A stretch of 52,912 nucleotides of DNA, taken from Alphaproteobacteria bacterium. GTDB lineage: Bacteria; Pseudomonadota; Alphaproteobacteria; Caulobacterales; Parvularculaceae. The translations under genes were made by a program, and so were the position numbers. Of the stretch, positions 1-8,966 are shown one piece after another. A model generated the notes under the pieces. That model did no database searches, was not told where the DNA came from, and was given only the letters and a program-made list of their open reading frames with translations. The stretch covers positions 1 through 52,912 of the forward strand of contig WGLT01000021.1 of the NCBI GenBank assembly GCA_016125425.1, read 5' to 3'. How positions within the stretch are numbered: position 1 is the first letter of the stretch; every line of letters begins with the position of its first letter.

Positions 1-453
1 CTAGCCCTGTTTTTCCCATCGTCCGGATTCGGATTGTTTCCAGTATGTCGCCTCATGGCCGGCGCCGGCGGCGCTTTTCCAGAAGCGACGCGCCTTCATG
101 ACGGCTTCTTCATCCGCGCCGTCAAAGATCATCACGCAACGGGAAAATGCGGAAAGAGCGTCCGGCTTCGCGCTCGCGCCATCGACCAGGAAGAGCACAT
201 TCGCCTCGTTCGGGACCTCTTCGGTATCGGTGAGCCAGACAGGCTGCGATTCGCTGTGAGGCCCGCCGGCGGCGTGCGGCAGGAAGGAATCGTCCCGATA
301 GGTCCACAACAGCCCGTCGAGCGCTTCGACCCGCTCGCGCGAACTTGCGCGCACCACCGCTTTCCAGCCGCGCTCCAGCGTCTTTTCGAGAAGGCCGGGC
401 AGCACGTTTTCAAGCGAGGCGCGTTCGAGATGGTAGAAGAGGATTTCCGTCAT
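1..453 (-). CDS. holC: DNA polymerase III chi subunit (HolC)
   Basis: HolC is the accessory clamp-loader subunit of DNA polymerase III that links the complex to single-strand-binding protein. The 150-residue protein has the family's usual length and layout: it opens with MTEILFYHLE, has the 'LLWTYRDDSFLPHA' segment near residue 47, and ends with the 'ARRFWKSA..ATYWKQ' tail. The stop codon is the first three bases of the window, so the gene is complete. Its ATG overlaps the stop of the upstream paiB-like gene (ATGA), so translation is probably coupled. It is the last gene seen of a pepA, paiB-like, holC operon; this pepA-holC neighbourhood is common in proteobacteria. Confidence 0.93.
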   Translation of the reverse strand: MTEILFYHLERASLENVLPGLLEKTLERGWKAVVRASSRERVEALDGLLWTYRDDSFLPHAAGGPHSESQPVWLTDTEEVPNEANVLFLVDGASAKPDALSAFSRCVMIFDGADEEAVMKARRFWKSAAGAGHEATYWKQSESGRWEKQG

Positions 454-1082
454 GGGGCCTCGCCCTTCATTGCGCGGGCGACCGCTTCGGACATTTGCGA
501 TCCGGATTGCGACAAAATTCCTATCACCCGTTCGACCGCCTCCGGCGGCTTGTTCTGGCTGAGCTTCGCCTTCGCCTCAATGCGCGCGATATCGATCTCG
601 AAAGCGACGATCGCGGCGCGCATGCGAGCGCGCTTTTCGGGCGGAACCTTGTCAAGGGTCCAGATCTTTCCGCCGCGTTCGAGATCGGGCCTGCGACGCT
701 CTTCCTGCGCTGACAGGTCGGCCAGAAATTTATCGACCGCGTCCGCATCGCGAACGAGGCGTCCCCGCCCGCTGATATGGACGGCGAGATAGTTCCAGGT
801 CGGCACGTCTTCGGATTTTTCGCCATACCAGTCAGGCGATATATAGGCGTTCGGTCCGGTGAAGACGGCGAGGCTTTCCCGGCCGTCAAGACGGCCCGCA
901 TGCGGATTGGCCCGCGCCAGATGGCCGCGCAGGAGGCGGCGCCCGGCGTCGACGAGCAAGGGAAGGTGGGACACCAGCGGCGCGCCGTCGACAACTGTGA
1001 TCAGCGTGCAGAAATTCCGTTCGCCCGCAAGCCGGAGCGCCGCGTCTTCATCGGCCCATCGGTAATATGGCGGCGCGTACAA
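450..1082 (-). CDS. PaiB-family FMN-binding negative regulator
   Basis: This 210-residue protein matches the PaiB family (FMN-binding split-barrel proteins first described as negative regulators in Bacillus). The family pattern is visible: MYAPPYYRW at the start, 'SHLPLLVD' near residue 38, 'GHLARANPH' near residue 53, and 'FTGPNAYISPDWY' near residues 74-86 followed by 'VPTWNY'. The start is TTG at 1082, three bases after the pepA stop and behind a GAGGG ribosome site; the previous in-frame codon is a stop, so no upstream start is possible. It overlaps holC by four bases. Its substrate or target here is unknown; it may act as a flavin or haem-binding enzyme and not as a regulator. Confidence 0.88.
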   Translation of the reverse strand: MYAPPYYRWADEDAALRLAGERNFCTLITVVDGAPLVSHLPLLVDAGRRLLRGHLARANPHAGRLDGRESLAVFTGPNAYISPDWYGEKSEDVPTWNYLAVHISGRGRLVRDADAVDKFLADLSAQEERRRPDLERGGKIWTLDKVPPEKRARMRAAIVAFEIDIARIEAKAKLSQNKPPEAVERVIGILSQSGSQMSEAVARAMKGEAP

Positions 1083-1085
1083 TCA

Positions 1086-2567
1086 TCATCCCTCGTAATT
1101 GGCGCGGACCCATTCATCGAGCAGGCGCACGCCGTAGCCGGTGCCGCCTTTCGGACATGTCGGCGCGTCCTTTTTCGACCACGCCATGCCGGCGATGTCG
1201 AGATGCGCCCAGGCTTGCCCTTCCTTCACGAACTTGCCGATGAAAGCCGCCGCGGTCGATGAGCCGCCTTCCTTGCCGCCGATATTCTTCATATCCGCGA
1301 CGTCCGACTTGATCATTTCATAATGCGCCTTATCGAGCGGCATCCGCCACACGCGGTCGCCCGTCGCGGCGCCGGCATGCGCGAGTTCGCTCGCAAGAGC
1401 GTCGTCCTGCGTGAACAGTCCCGCATATTCGTGCGCAAGCGAAATCAGGATCGCGCCGGTCAGGGTCGCGAGATCGACGACCGCCTTCGGCTTGTAGGTT
1501 TCCTGCGTCCACCAAATCGCATCGGCCAGAACGAGGCGGCCCTCCGCATCCGTATTGAGGATCTCGATCGTCTGGCCGGACATCGACGTCGTAATGTCGC
1601 CGGGACGCTGGGCGGCGCCGTCCGGCATGTTTTCGACGAGGCCGATGACGCCGACGACATTCGCCTTGGCCTTGCGGCCGGCGAGCGCGGCGATGGCGCC
1701 CGTAACCGCGCCCGCGCCGCCCATGTCCCACTTCATGTCCTCCATGCCGGGGCCGGGCTTGAGGGAGATTCCGCCCGTGTCGAAGGTGACGCCCTTGCCG
1801 ACAAAGGCGACCGGCGCGTCGCCTTTCTTTCCGCCCATCCATTCCATCGCGACGAGTTTCGGCTCTTTTGCAGACCCCTGTCCGACGCCGAGAAGCGAGC
1901 CCATGCCGAGCTTCGTCATCTCCTTGACGCCAAGCACGGTCACTTTAACGCCAAGGGCCTCAAGCTCCTTACAGCGCGCGGCGAAACTCTCCGGATACAG
2001 AACATTGGGCGGCTCGGACACGAGGTCCCGGGTCAAAAACACGCCATCGGCGATTTTCTGCAAGTCAGCGAAAAGCGTTTTCGCTTTCGTCGATGCGGTG
2101 TGAATGCTGATCCTGGTCAGCGCGGGCTTTTGATCCTTTTCGAGCTTGGTGCGGTATTTGTCGAAGCGGTAGGAGCGGAGCAGGGCGCCGAATGCGATAC
2201 GCGCGGCGACTTCGTCCGCGCCGACGCCCGGGGCGTCGAATCCCTGAAGCCATATCGAAGCCGATTTCTCGCGCGTTGAAAGAAGCCGCGCCGCCGCGGT
2301 TCCGCCGAGCGATTCGGCGTCGAGCGGCTTGAACGCCTTCGATTTGCCCGCGCCGATCAGGATGACCCGGCTGTTGTCGAGACCGCGCGGCGCGATGATG
2401 TCGAGGGTCTGATTCTTCTTGGCCTTGAATTCCGCCGCCGCCGCTTTGGCGAGCGCGCCGCCGGCCGCTTCGTCGACTGCTTTCAGCGCGCTGTCGTCGT
2501 CTTCAAAGACGGGGATGACGACGGCGCCGGTTTTCGGTAGCGCCGACTTCGTAAAGGCGATCTGCAT
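1086..2567 (-). CDS. pepA: Leucyl aminopeptidase (M17 family)
   Basis: A cytosolic dizinc aminopeptidase that removes N-terminal residues from peptides; in some bacteria PepA also binds DNA. The 493 residues fit the M17 family. The metal and catalytic residues are in place: the 'VGKGVTFDTGGISLK' segment at about 256-270 (Lys258, Asp263, Lys270), 'DMGGAGAV' from 281, and the signature NTDAEGRLVLADA at 338-350 (Asp340, Glu342, Arg344). An AGGA ribosome site precedes the ATG. It heads a minus-strand operon with the paiB-like gene and holC, and is divergent from lptF across 155 bases that probably hold both promoters. Confidence 0.97.
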   Translation of the reverse strand: MQIAFTKSALPKTGAVVIPVFEDDDSALKAVDEAAGGALAKAAAAEFKAKKNQTLDIIAPRGLDNSRVILIGAGKSKAFKPLDAESLGGTAAARLLSTREKSASIWLQGFDAPGVGADEVAARIAFGALLRSYRFDKYRTKLEKDQKPALTRISIHTASTKAKTLFADLQKIADGVFLTRDLVSEPPNVLYPESFAARCKELEALGVKVTVLGVKEMTKLGMGSLLGVGQGSAKEPKLVAMEWMGGKKGDAPVAFVGKGVTFDTGGISLKPGPGMEDMKWDMGGAGAVTGAIAALAGRKAKANVVGVIGLVENMPDGAAQRPGDITTSMSGQTIEILNTDAEGRLVLADAIWWTQETYKPKAVVDLATLTGAILISLAHEYAGLFTQDDALASELAHAGAATGDRVWRMPLDKAHYEMIKSDVADMKNIGGKEGGSSTAAAFIGKFVKEGQAWAHLDIAGMAWSKKDAPTCPKGGTGYGVRLLDEWVRANYEG

Positions 2568-2722
2568 TCTGGTATTCCTACTCTTGATCTTGGCGGATTT
2601 CGGGCCTTGCGGGGTCCCTCGGCCGATACGACTTTCGACCGGACCTGCCGTGTGGTAGGCCGACCCAGGCCATGGCGCAACCGCCTCAGCCGGCGAGCAG
2701 GGGGTGAGGAAGAAGACGCACG

Positions 2723-3835
2723 GTGAAGAGCCTCGATCGCTATCTCCTTCGCCAGAGTTTCGCGCCGTCCATGATCGCGACCGTGGTCGTCACGGCGATC
2801 GTCTGGGTGACGCAGAGCCTCCAGCGGGCCGACATGCTCATCCAGCACCGCGAGGGGCTCATTCTTTTCCTTCGGCTGACCGTGCTGATCGTCCCGAGCC
2901 TGTTGGCGGTGGTCATCCCCTTCGCATTGTTCGCCGGGACGCTCTATGCGTTGCAGCGTCTCTATTCCGACAGCGAAATCGCGGTGATGTTCGCTTCGGG
3001 CGTCAGCCGTTTGCGCATTGCCGCGCCGCTGCTCCTGACCGCGGCCGCGGCCGCCGCCGCGACGCTGTGGGTCAATGTCGACCTCATGCCGTGGAGCTAC
3101 CGGCTGCTGAAACACGAGATCCACAATATCCGCGCCGACGTCGCAAGCACGGTGCTCCGAAGCGGAGAGTTCACCAGCGTCGGCGGCCGGTTCACGATCT
3201 ATGTCGAGGAAGCCCTGCCGCATGGGCGTTTCTCCGGACTGCTCGTGAACGACTATCGGCAACCGGACGCGCCTTCGACCTATATGGCGCGGCGCGGAAT
3301 CCTGCGCGACACAACGCTTGGACCCGTGCTCGATCTCGCCGACGGAAGCGTTCAGCGGGTGACGCCCGACACAGGCGCCGTCGACATCATCCGGTTCACG
3401 TCGACGCAGGTGAATATCGGCGACTTCACGCGGCAGGGCGGGTCCTTCCAGCTCGAAACGACCGAGCGCTATCTGCCGGAGCTGTTCCATCCCGACATGT
3501 CGAATGAGTGGGACCGGAAGAACGCCGGCCTGCTGATCGCGGAAGGCCATAACCGGCTCGCCTCGCCGCTTTACGCCTTCGCCTTCGTGCTGATTGCGCT
3601 CTACGCGCTTGTCGGCGGCGCTTACAGCCGTCGCGGCCAGGCCCGGCGCATTGCGATCGCCTGCGCGGCGGCGGGCGGGCTGCGGGTCGCCGGCTTTCTC
3701 GTACAGGGCGCGAGCGCGGAAAGCGGCGCCTATTGGCTCCAATATGCGACGCCGCTCGGCGCGATTCTTGTCCTGACGGCGCTGCTCGCGGGATTTGACC
3801 GCCGCCTCGCAAGCTGGCTCGCGGGGAGGCGATGA
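2723..3835 (+). CDS. lptF: LPS export permease LptF
   Basis: An inner-membrane subunit of the LptB2FG transporter that extracts lipopolysaccharide and passes it to the periplasmic bridge. It is a YjgP/YjgQ-family protein of 370 residues: it begins 'VKSLDRYLLRQSF', has hydrophobic segments near residues 15-35, 50-85 and 100-120, a periplasmic beta-jellyroll-like middle, and further hydrophobic segments at about 265-365. The start is GTG at 2723 behind a GGGGTGAGGA ribosome site. The stop overlaps the lptG ATG (ATGA), so the two half-transporters are translationally coupled. Assignment as LptF and not LptG rests on gene order and the N-terminus. Confidence 0.93.
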   Translation: MKSLDRYLLRQSFAPSMIATVVVTAIVWVTQSLQRADMLIQHREGLILFLRLTVLIVPSLLAVVIPFALFAGTLYALQRLYSDSEIAVMFASGVSRLRIAAPLLLTAAAAAAATLWVNVDLMPWSYRLLKHEIHNIRADVASTVLRSGEFTSVGGRFTIYVEEALPHGRFSGLLVNDYRQPDAPSTYMARRGILRDTTLGPVLDLADGSVQRVTPDTGAVDIIRFTSTQVNIGDFTRQGGSFQLETTERYLPELFHPDMSNEWDRKNAGLLIAEGHNRLASPLYAFAFVLIALYALVGGAYSRRGQARRIAIACAAAGGLRVAGFLVQGASAESGAYWLQYATPLGAILVLTALLAGFDRRLASWLAGRR

Positions 3836-4926
3836 TGCCGACCGGCACGCTATTCCGGTATATCGCTTTAAGGACGATCTTCGCGGTGACGGCGCTGCTC
3901 GCCGCGCTGTCTTTCCTCGCCATTCTCGTCGACCTGATCGAAAGCCTGCGCTTCATCGACAAATTCGGCGGCGACTTCGGGACCGCGCTTTCGATCACGC
4001 TGCTGCGCGCGCCGTCGATCGTTCAGGTCATGTTGCCTTTCGTCTTTCTGTTCGCGTCGATCTGGCTGTTCAGCGAACTCAACCGGCGCGCGGAAATTGC
4101 GGTGATGCGGTCGGCCGGCTTGTCGGTCTGGCGTCTGCTTGGGCCGGCGGGGTTCGTCGCCATTCTCGCCGGCTTTCTGATGATCACTGTGACCGATCCG
4201 CTGTCGACGCGTCTTCTCGCGCAAAGCGAAGTCGTCAAGGACAATCTCAGCGGCAAATCATCGAGCATTGTGCGCGTGTTCGGCGACGGAATCTGGCTGC
4301 GTCAGAGACAGGCGGGCAACATCCTCATCATCAACGCGCACAGTTTCGACCGGGCGCGGTCGGCGCTCACCAGAGTCGTCGTCTGGCGGCTCGCGCCCGA
4401 TTCGACCTTTCTGGAGAGGATCGACGCGCCCGACGCGGTCCTGTCCGGCCATACGATCGAGATGCGCGATGCGAGCGTGCGCGCCGCGGGCGATGATGTC
4501 GCAAAGAAAACGCCCGTCTACGCCATCGATACGGTGCTGACGCCCGGCGATCTCGGGGAGCGGGCCAAATCGCCCGAGACCTTGTCGCTCTGGAAGATTT
4601 CGCATTACGAGGCGCTCGCCAAAGCGGCCGGTCTGCCGACCATCCGCTACGCGATCCGCTTTCATGAACTCTGCGTTACGCCGCTCAAATTGTTCGCCAT
4701 GGTTCTGATCGCCGGACTGTTTTCGCTGCGGCCGATTCGCTCCGGCGGCGCCTTCAAGCTGTTCATGCTCGCCATCGGCGCCGGCTTCTTCCTCTATGTC
4801 ATCTCGGAGGTGGCGAAAACGCTGGGCGAGTCGGGCATCGCGCCCGTCGCTCTCGCCGCCTGGGCCCCGTCGATCGCGGTAAGTCTTGCGGCGATCACCG
4901 GACTCTTGCACCTTGAAGAAGGATAG
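3832..4926 (+). CDS. lptG: LPS export permease LptG
   Basis: The partner permease of LptF in the LPS-extracting ABC complex. The 364-residue YjgP/YjgQ protein opens 'MMPTGTLFRYIALRTIF', has paired N-terminal membrane helices (about 10-35 and 55-85), the 'ELNRRAEIAVMRSAG' cytoplasmic coupling region near residues 83-97, a periplasmic domain, and three C-terminal helices. It overlaps lptF by ATGA; a second ATG lies immediately after, so the exact first Met is uncertain by one codon. lptD follows after about 160 bases, which keeps the inner- and outer-membrane LPS machinery in one cluster. LptB is not in the window. Confidence 0.94.
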   Translation: MMPTGTLFRYIALRTIFAVTALLAALSFLAILVDLIESLRFIDKFGGDFGTALSITLLRAPSIVQVMLPFVFLFASIWLFSELNRRAEIAVMRSAGLSVWRLLGPAGFVAILAGFLMITVTDPLSTRLLAQSEVVKDNLSGKSSSIVRVFGDGIWLRQRQAGNILIINAHSFDRARSALTRVVVWRLAPDSTFLERIDAPDAVLSGHTIEMRDASVRAAGDDVAKKTPVYAIDTVLTPGDLGERAKSPETLSLWKISHYEALAKAAGLPTIRYAIRFHELCVTPLKLFAMVLIAGLFSLRPIRSGGAFKLFMLAIGAGFFLYVISEVAKTLGESGIAPVALAAWAPSIAVSLAAITGLLHLEEG

Positions 4927-5086
4927 CGCGCGGCGGCGTTTGCCCGTGGACCTGCGGCGCGGCCTCGGTTATCGGAAAACGTTCGGGTAGTCGTTGATTC
5001 GCGGGGGCCGACCTCTTGCGCCGTTCGAGCCTTGTAATTCCCGCCGGCGCGCGGCGCAGCGCCGCGACGGGCGGTGGAGACCGCCT

Positions 5087-7513
5087 TTGACGCGCGCGCG
5101 ACTCATCGCGAACCTGCTGGCCAGTTCGGCTCTCGCCGGCGCGGCCCGGGCTGCTGAAGCGGCGCCGGTCGACGCCTTTGCGGTGACGGCGCGCCCGGAG
5201 GCGGCTGAGCCCCAGACGTTCCATCGTCAGACCTTGTTCACCAGCGCCGAAGAGCGCCTGCAGCCGCCTGTCGCCACGGTGGTGGCGAGCCTGTCTCCGC
5301 AAGCGGAGAAGACCGCGCAGCGTTTTGCGGCCGCGCAATCCGAGGCCGCGGCCAGGCAGGCCGAAGCGGCCGCCGCGCCCAAAGACGAAAACGGCGACGA
5401 TGTTCTGTTCGAGGCCGACAAGGTCGAGCGAGAGACGGAAACGAGTCCCATCGTCGCCGAGGGCGATGTCCGGGCCTATTTCGGCGGCCGTTTCCTGAAG
5501 GCCGACCGCCTCAGCTACGACCCGGCGACGGACATCGTCATCGCCGAGGGCCATGTTTCGATCGTCGACAGGAACAACGAGACCGCGTTCGCCGATCGCG
5601 TCGAACTGACCGGGGATCTCAGGGACGGCATCGCCGAGAATTTCAGCGCGCTCCTCGAAGACAACGCCAAACTCGCCGGCGACGTGGCGATCCAGGAGCA
5701 GGGCGCGCGCACAAAACTGAAGCACGCCGTCTATACGGCCTGCAATCTCTGCAACGCGAAAGGCGAGCCGAAAACGCCGACCTGGCGGATCAAGGCTTTC
5801 AGGGTGACGCGCGACAAGGAACGCAAGGTCGTGCGGTTTCACAACGCCTTTTTTGAAATCAAGGGCGTGCCGGTCCTCTACATTCCGTTCATCCAGGGGC
5901 CCGATCCTTCCGTCGAACGTCAGTCTGGTTTCCTGACGCCGGTCATCGGCGCGTCGAGCCGTCTCGGCTTTAATCTGGAGCTGCCATATTACCTTGCGAT
6001 CTCAAATCATCAGGACGCGACATTCTATCCGAAATACACCTCGAATGACGGCGTTCTGTGGCAAGGCGAGTACCGGCGGATGGATCGCCACGCCTACAAT
6101 GTCATCCAGGCGGGCGTCATCAACAATCCGAACAATCCGGTCGACCAGTTCGGCAATCCCGTCGGCGGCGTGCCGGACGTGCGCTGGCATGTTTTCGCGA
6201 AAGGCTATCGCCAGTTCGGCGACAGCTGGCGCATCGGCTACGATGTCGAGCGGGTTTCGGACAACACCTATTTGCGCAGATACGATGTTCAGCGCCGGGG
6301 CGATCTGCACGAAGAAATTGACAACTCAAAGACCAACCGTCTGCGCTCGGACGCCTATGTGCGCTGGTCGGATGACAATTCCGAATTCACCGCGAATGCT
6401 TATGCGTTTCAGGGGCTGAGAAGCACGGATGTCAGTTCGCTGACTCCCTATGTTCTTCCGCTGATGAATTTTCATCATGACTTCGCCGATGATGTTGCGG
6501 GAGGGCGCGCGAGCGTCGATCTGAATTTCGCCGCCTTGCACAGGACGGGCGGAGTCGATGACCAGCGCGTTACGGCGAGCGCGTCCTGGAGCCGCGAATA
6601 CATCACCGCGACAGGCCATCGTTTCAATGCTTTCGCCGAGGTGCGGGGCGACGCGTATTTTTATCAGGACCTGAGCGAGGGCACGGAGGTGCAGGCCGGA
6701 ATTCCCGGCGCGAGCACAAAGACCGTCGGACGGTTCGCGCCGACCGTCGGCGTCGAATGGAGTTATCCACTTACGAGACGGCTCGGACCGGCGCGCCTTT
6801 TCGTCGAGCCGCGGGTGCAACTTGTCGCCAGCCCCGCAAACCGCAATCCCTCGACGATCATCAACGAGGATTCGCAGAGCATCGAATTCGATTACGCGGA
6901 TCTGTTCGATTACAACAAAGCCACGGGCTACGACGCCTTTGAGGACGGACAGCGCGCCAATATAGGGCTTTCCACGTCCGCCGTGTTCGATAACGGTCTG
7001 ACGCTGGAGGCCCAGCTCGGCGAACAATTCCGTGTCCAGAGCACGGCGGCTTTCGATCCCTCATCCGGTCTCGGCGGCAAGAGGTCCAATATCGTCGGAT
7101 CGTTCAACATCCGCTACAAATCCGTCGCCGGAATCGAGAACCGTTTCCGTATCAATGACTCGACCGGCGCGATCGAGCGCGCGGAATCCTTCGGCCATTT
7201 CGACTGGTGGCGCCTGAAGGGCGGCGTCAGCTATGTGCGCCTCAATGAAGAAAATGTGGCCGCCGCGCTCGTCAAACGCGAAGAATTGAACGGGTCGATG
7301 CGGGTGAAGCTGACCCGGCATTGGTCCGCCGGCGCCGGCTGGCGACAAAACCTGATCGCCCATCGCACGATCCGTCAGGACTTCGTCCTCGGCTACGCCG
7401 ACGAATGCGTCACCGTCGATCTGATCTATGGGCGCGACTTCACGCGCGATGTCGGCCTTGGTCCCGACACCTCGTTCCTGGTGCGCTTCACGCTGCGCTC
7501 GCTGGTCGATTGA
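5087..7513 (+). CDS. lptD: LPS-assembly outer-membrane protein LptD
   Basis: The outer-membrane beta-barrel that inserts LPS into the outer leaflet together with LptE. I place the start at TTG 5087 behind GGTGGAGA; this gives a typical signal peptide (LIANLLASSALAGAARA) that an earlier TTG at 4994 would bury. The 808-residue product has an OstA/LptA-like N-terminal domain at about 105-185 ('VAEGDVRAYFGGRFLKAD'), a Cys pair at about 219 and 222 (CNLC), and a long barrel region ending in 'FLVRFTLRSLVD'. E. coli LptD uses two disulfides; whether this Cys pair takes part in an equivalent bond is not visible. Followed by surA, its usual chaperone. Confidence 0.94.
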   Translation: MTRARLIANLLASSALAGAARAAEAAPVDAFAVTARPEAAEPQTFHRQTLFTSAEERLQPPVATVVASLSPQAEKTAQRFAAAQSEAAARQAEAAAAPKDENGDDVLFEADKVERETETSPIVAEGDVRAYFGGRFLKADRLSYDPATDIVIAEGHVSIVDRNNETAFADRVELTGDLRDGIAENFSALLEDNAKLAGDVAIQEQGARTKLKHAVYTACNLCNAKGEPKTPTWRIKAFRVTRDKERKVVRFHNAFFEIKGVPVLYIPFIQGPDPSVERQSGFLTPVIGASSRLGFNLELPYYLAISNHQDATFYPKYTSNDGVLWQGEYRRMDRHAYNVIQAGVINNPNNPVDQFGNPVGGVPDVRWHVFAKGYRQFGDSWRIGYDVERVSDNTYLRRYDVQRRGDLHEEIDNSKTNRLRSDAYVRWSDDNSEFTANAYAFQGLRSTDVSSLTPYVLPLMNFHHDFADDVAGGRASVDLNFAALHRTGGVDDQRVTASASWSREYITATGHRFNAFAEVRGDAYFYQDLSEGTEVQAGIPGASTKTVGRFAPTVGVEWSYPLTRRLGPARLFVEPRVQLVASPANRNPSTIINEDSQSIEFDYADLFDYNKATGYDAFEDGQRANIGLSTSAVFDNGLTLEAQLGEQFRVQSTAAFDPSSGLGGKRSNIVGSFNIRYKSVAGIENRFRINDSTGAIERAESFGHFDWWRLKGGVSYVRLNEENVAAALVKREELNGSMRVKLTRHWSAGAGWRQNLIAHRTIRQDFVLGYADECVTVDLIYGRDFTRDVGLGPDTSFLVRFTLRSLVD

Positions 7514-7610
7514 CCGCTTGCGCCGCAGCCAAATTGCCGTATTTTCCCCGCGAGGCTGGCATAGCGGGCGCAAACGGTCGGCGTTGACGGGCCTGGAGCC
7601 GGAACACAGA

Positions 7611-8960
7611 ATGATCTCGATCCGCGATTTTAGCGTAAAAACAGCCGCTTGTGCCATTTTCTTCGGAACAATTCTAAGCAGCGTTCCGGCCTTTTCCCAA
7701 GGCGCCGGACAAGCGGCGGGCCCGGCCGCGCCCGCGGACGCTTCGCGCAAGGGCGTGCCATCGACCTATCACGGGCCGATGAGCGCCGTTGCGGCGATCG
7801 TCAATGATCACGTCATCACCACTTATGACGTTCAGCAGCGCGTGACTCTTATGCTCATGTCGAGCGGCGGCAAAGTGACGCCCGAAATGCTGCCGCAGCT
7901 TCAGACGCAGGCGGTCCGCGATCTCGTCGAGGACCAGCTCAAATCGGAAGAGATCGCCAAGTTCAAAGTGCCCGTCGACGACTCTGAGGTGAACGATCAC
8001 CTTCAGGGCATGATCAGCCAGAGCCGTGTGACGCCGCAGCAATTCGAGGCCGAGCTGAAACAGCACGGCGTTTCGATCGACACGCTGAAGAAAGAGATCA
8101 GGACGAGCATCGGCTGGATGAATCTGGTTCAGGGCCGCTTCCGCGATCGCGTGCGCGTCGATCAGGATCAGGTGGACGATACGCTTGAGCGCATGCGTGA
8201 GGACGCCAAAAAAGAGCAGTATCTCGTGTCGGAAATCTGCATTCCCGTTCCCGAGCCTTCCAAGGCGCAGGAATATTACAACGCGTCGTTGTCGCTGATC
8301 GAGCAGATGCGCAAGGGCGTGCCGTTCGCCGCGGTCGCGCACCAGTTTTCCGCCTGTCCGTCCGCAGCTTCCGGGGGCGATCTCGGCTGGCTGCACGCCG
8401 GCGAATTGCCGAAAGAGCTCGACGAGGCGATACGCGCGCTGCCCCCCGGTTCGGTGACCAATCCGATTCCGTCCGAAGGCGCTTTCATGATTATGGCGGT
8501 GCGCGACAAGCGGCCTGCTGTCGTGCCAGGCGAGCCGAGCTGGACGCTCGTCTATGCAAGCGCGCCTGAATCCGTCGGGCGCAACAAGGCGCTCACAGAA
8601 TTGCAAAAAATCAAGACGGCCGACGCCTGCGGTTCCTCGCAACGGCTTGATCTCGGTCCGGATGTTTCGGTGGCGCTCCAGGAGAACATGAAACTCTCCG
8701 ACATCGACCCGCGGTTCCGCTCGGCCGTCGACGGATTGGGCCGCGGCGATATGAGCGGCATTGTCGAAGCCGACGGCGCCTATCACATGGTTTACGTTTG
8801 CGACAAGGACGAAGGTCTCGGCCTGCCTTCGCGCTCGGCGATCGAGGATCGGCTTTACAGCCGGCAGCTTTCGCAAATCGCGCAACAATATCTGCGCGAC
8901 ATCGAACGCAAATCCATGGTCGACATCAGGCTGAAGTCGCAAGAAACGCCGAACGGATAG
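7611..8960 (+). CDS. surA: SurA-like periplasmic chaperone / parvulin isomerase
   Basis: A periplasmic chaperone that escorts outer-membrane proteins, including LptD. ATG 7611 gives 449 residues with a signal peptide (about 1-30, ending 'SSVPAFSQ'), a SurA_N chaperone domain starting at 'AAIVNDHVITTYDVQQR', one recognisable parvulin domain at about 200-300 ('GDLGWLHAGELP', 'AFMIMAVRDKR'), and a degenerate second domain after it. Upstream in-frame codons would overlap the lptD end and lack a signal peptide. The lptD-surA-pdxA-rsmA order is conserved in alphaproteobacteria and E. coli. Confidence 0.9.
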   Translation: MISIRDFSVKTAACAIFFGTILSSVPAFSQGAGQAAGPAAPADASRKGVPSTYHGPMSAVAAIVNDHVITTYDVQQRVTLMLMSSGGKVTPEMLPQLQTQAVRDLVEDQLKSEEIAKFKVPVDDSEVNDHLQGMISQSRVTPQQFEAELKQHGVSIDTLKKEIRTSIGWMNLVQGRFRDRVRVDQDQVDDTLERMREDAKKEQYLVSEICIPVPEPSKAQEYYNASLSLIEQMRKGVPFAAVAHQFSACPSAASGGDLGWLHAGELPKELDEAIRALPPGSVTNPIPSEGAFMIMAVRDKRPAVVPGEPSWTLVYASAPESVGRNKALTELQKIKTADACGSSQRLDLGPDVSVALQENMKLSDIDPRFRSAVDGLGRGDMSGIVEADGAYHMVYVCDKDEGLGLPSRSAIEDRLYSRQLSQIAQQYLRDIERKSMVDIRLKSQETPNG

Positions 8961-8966
8961 AATTTC

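Noticed and set aside
2483-3742. A 419-codon open frame on the minus strand
   Set aside because: Antisense to lptF and overlapping the pepA start; no family resemblance.
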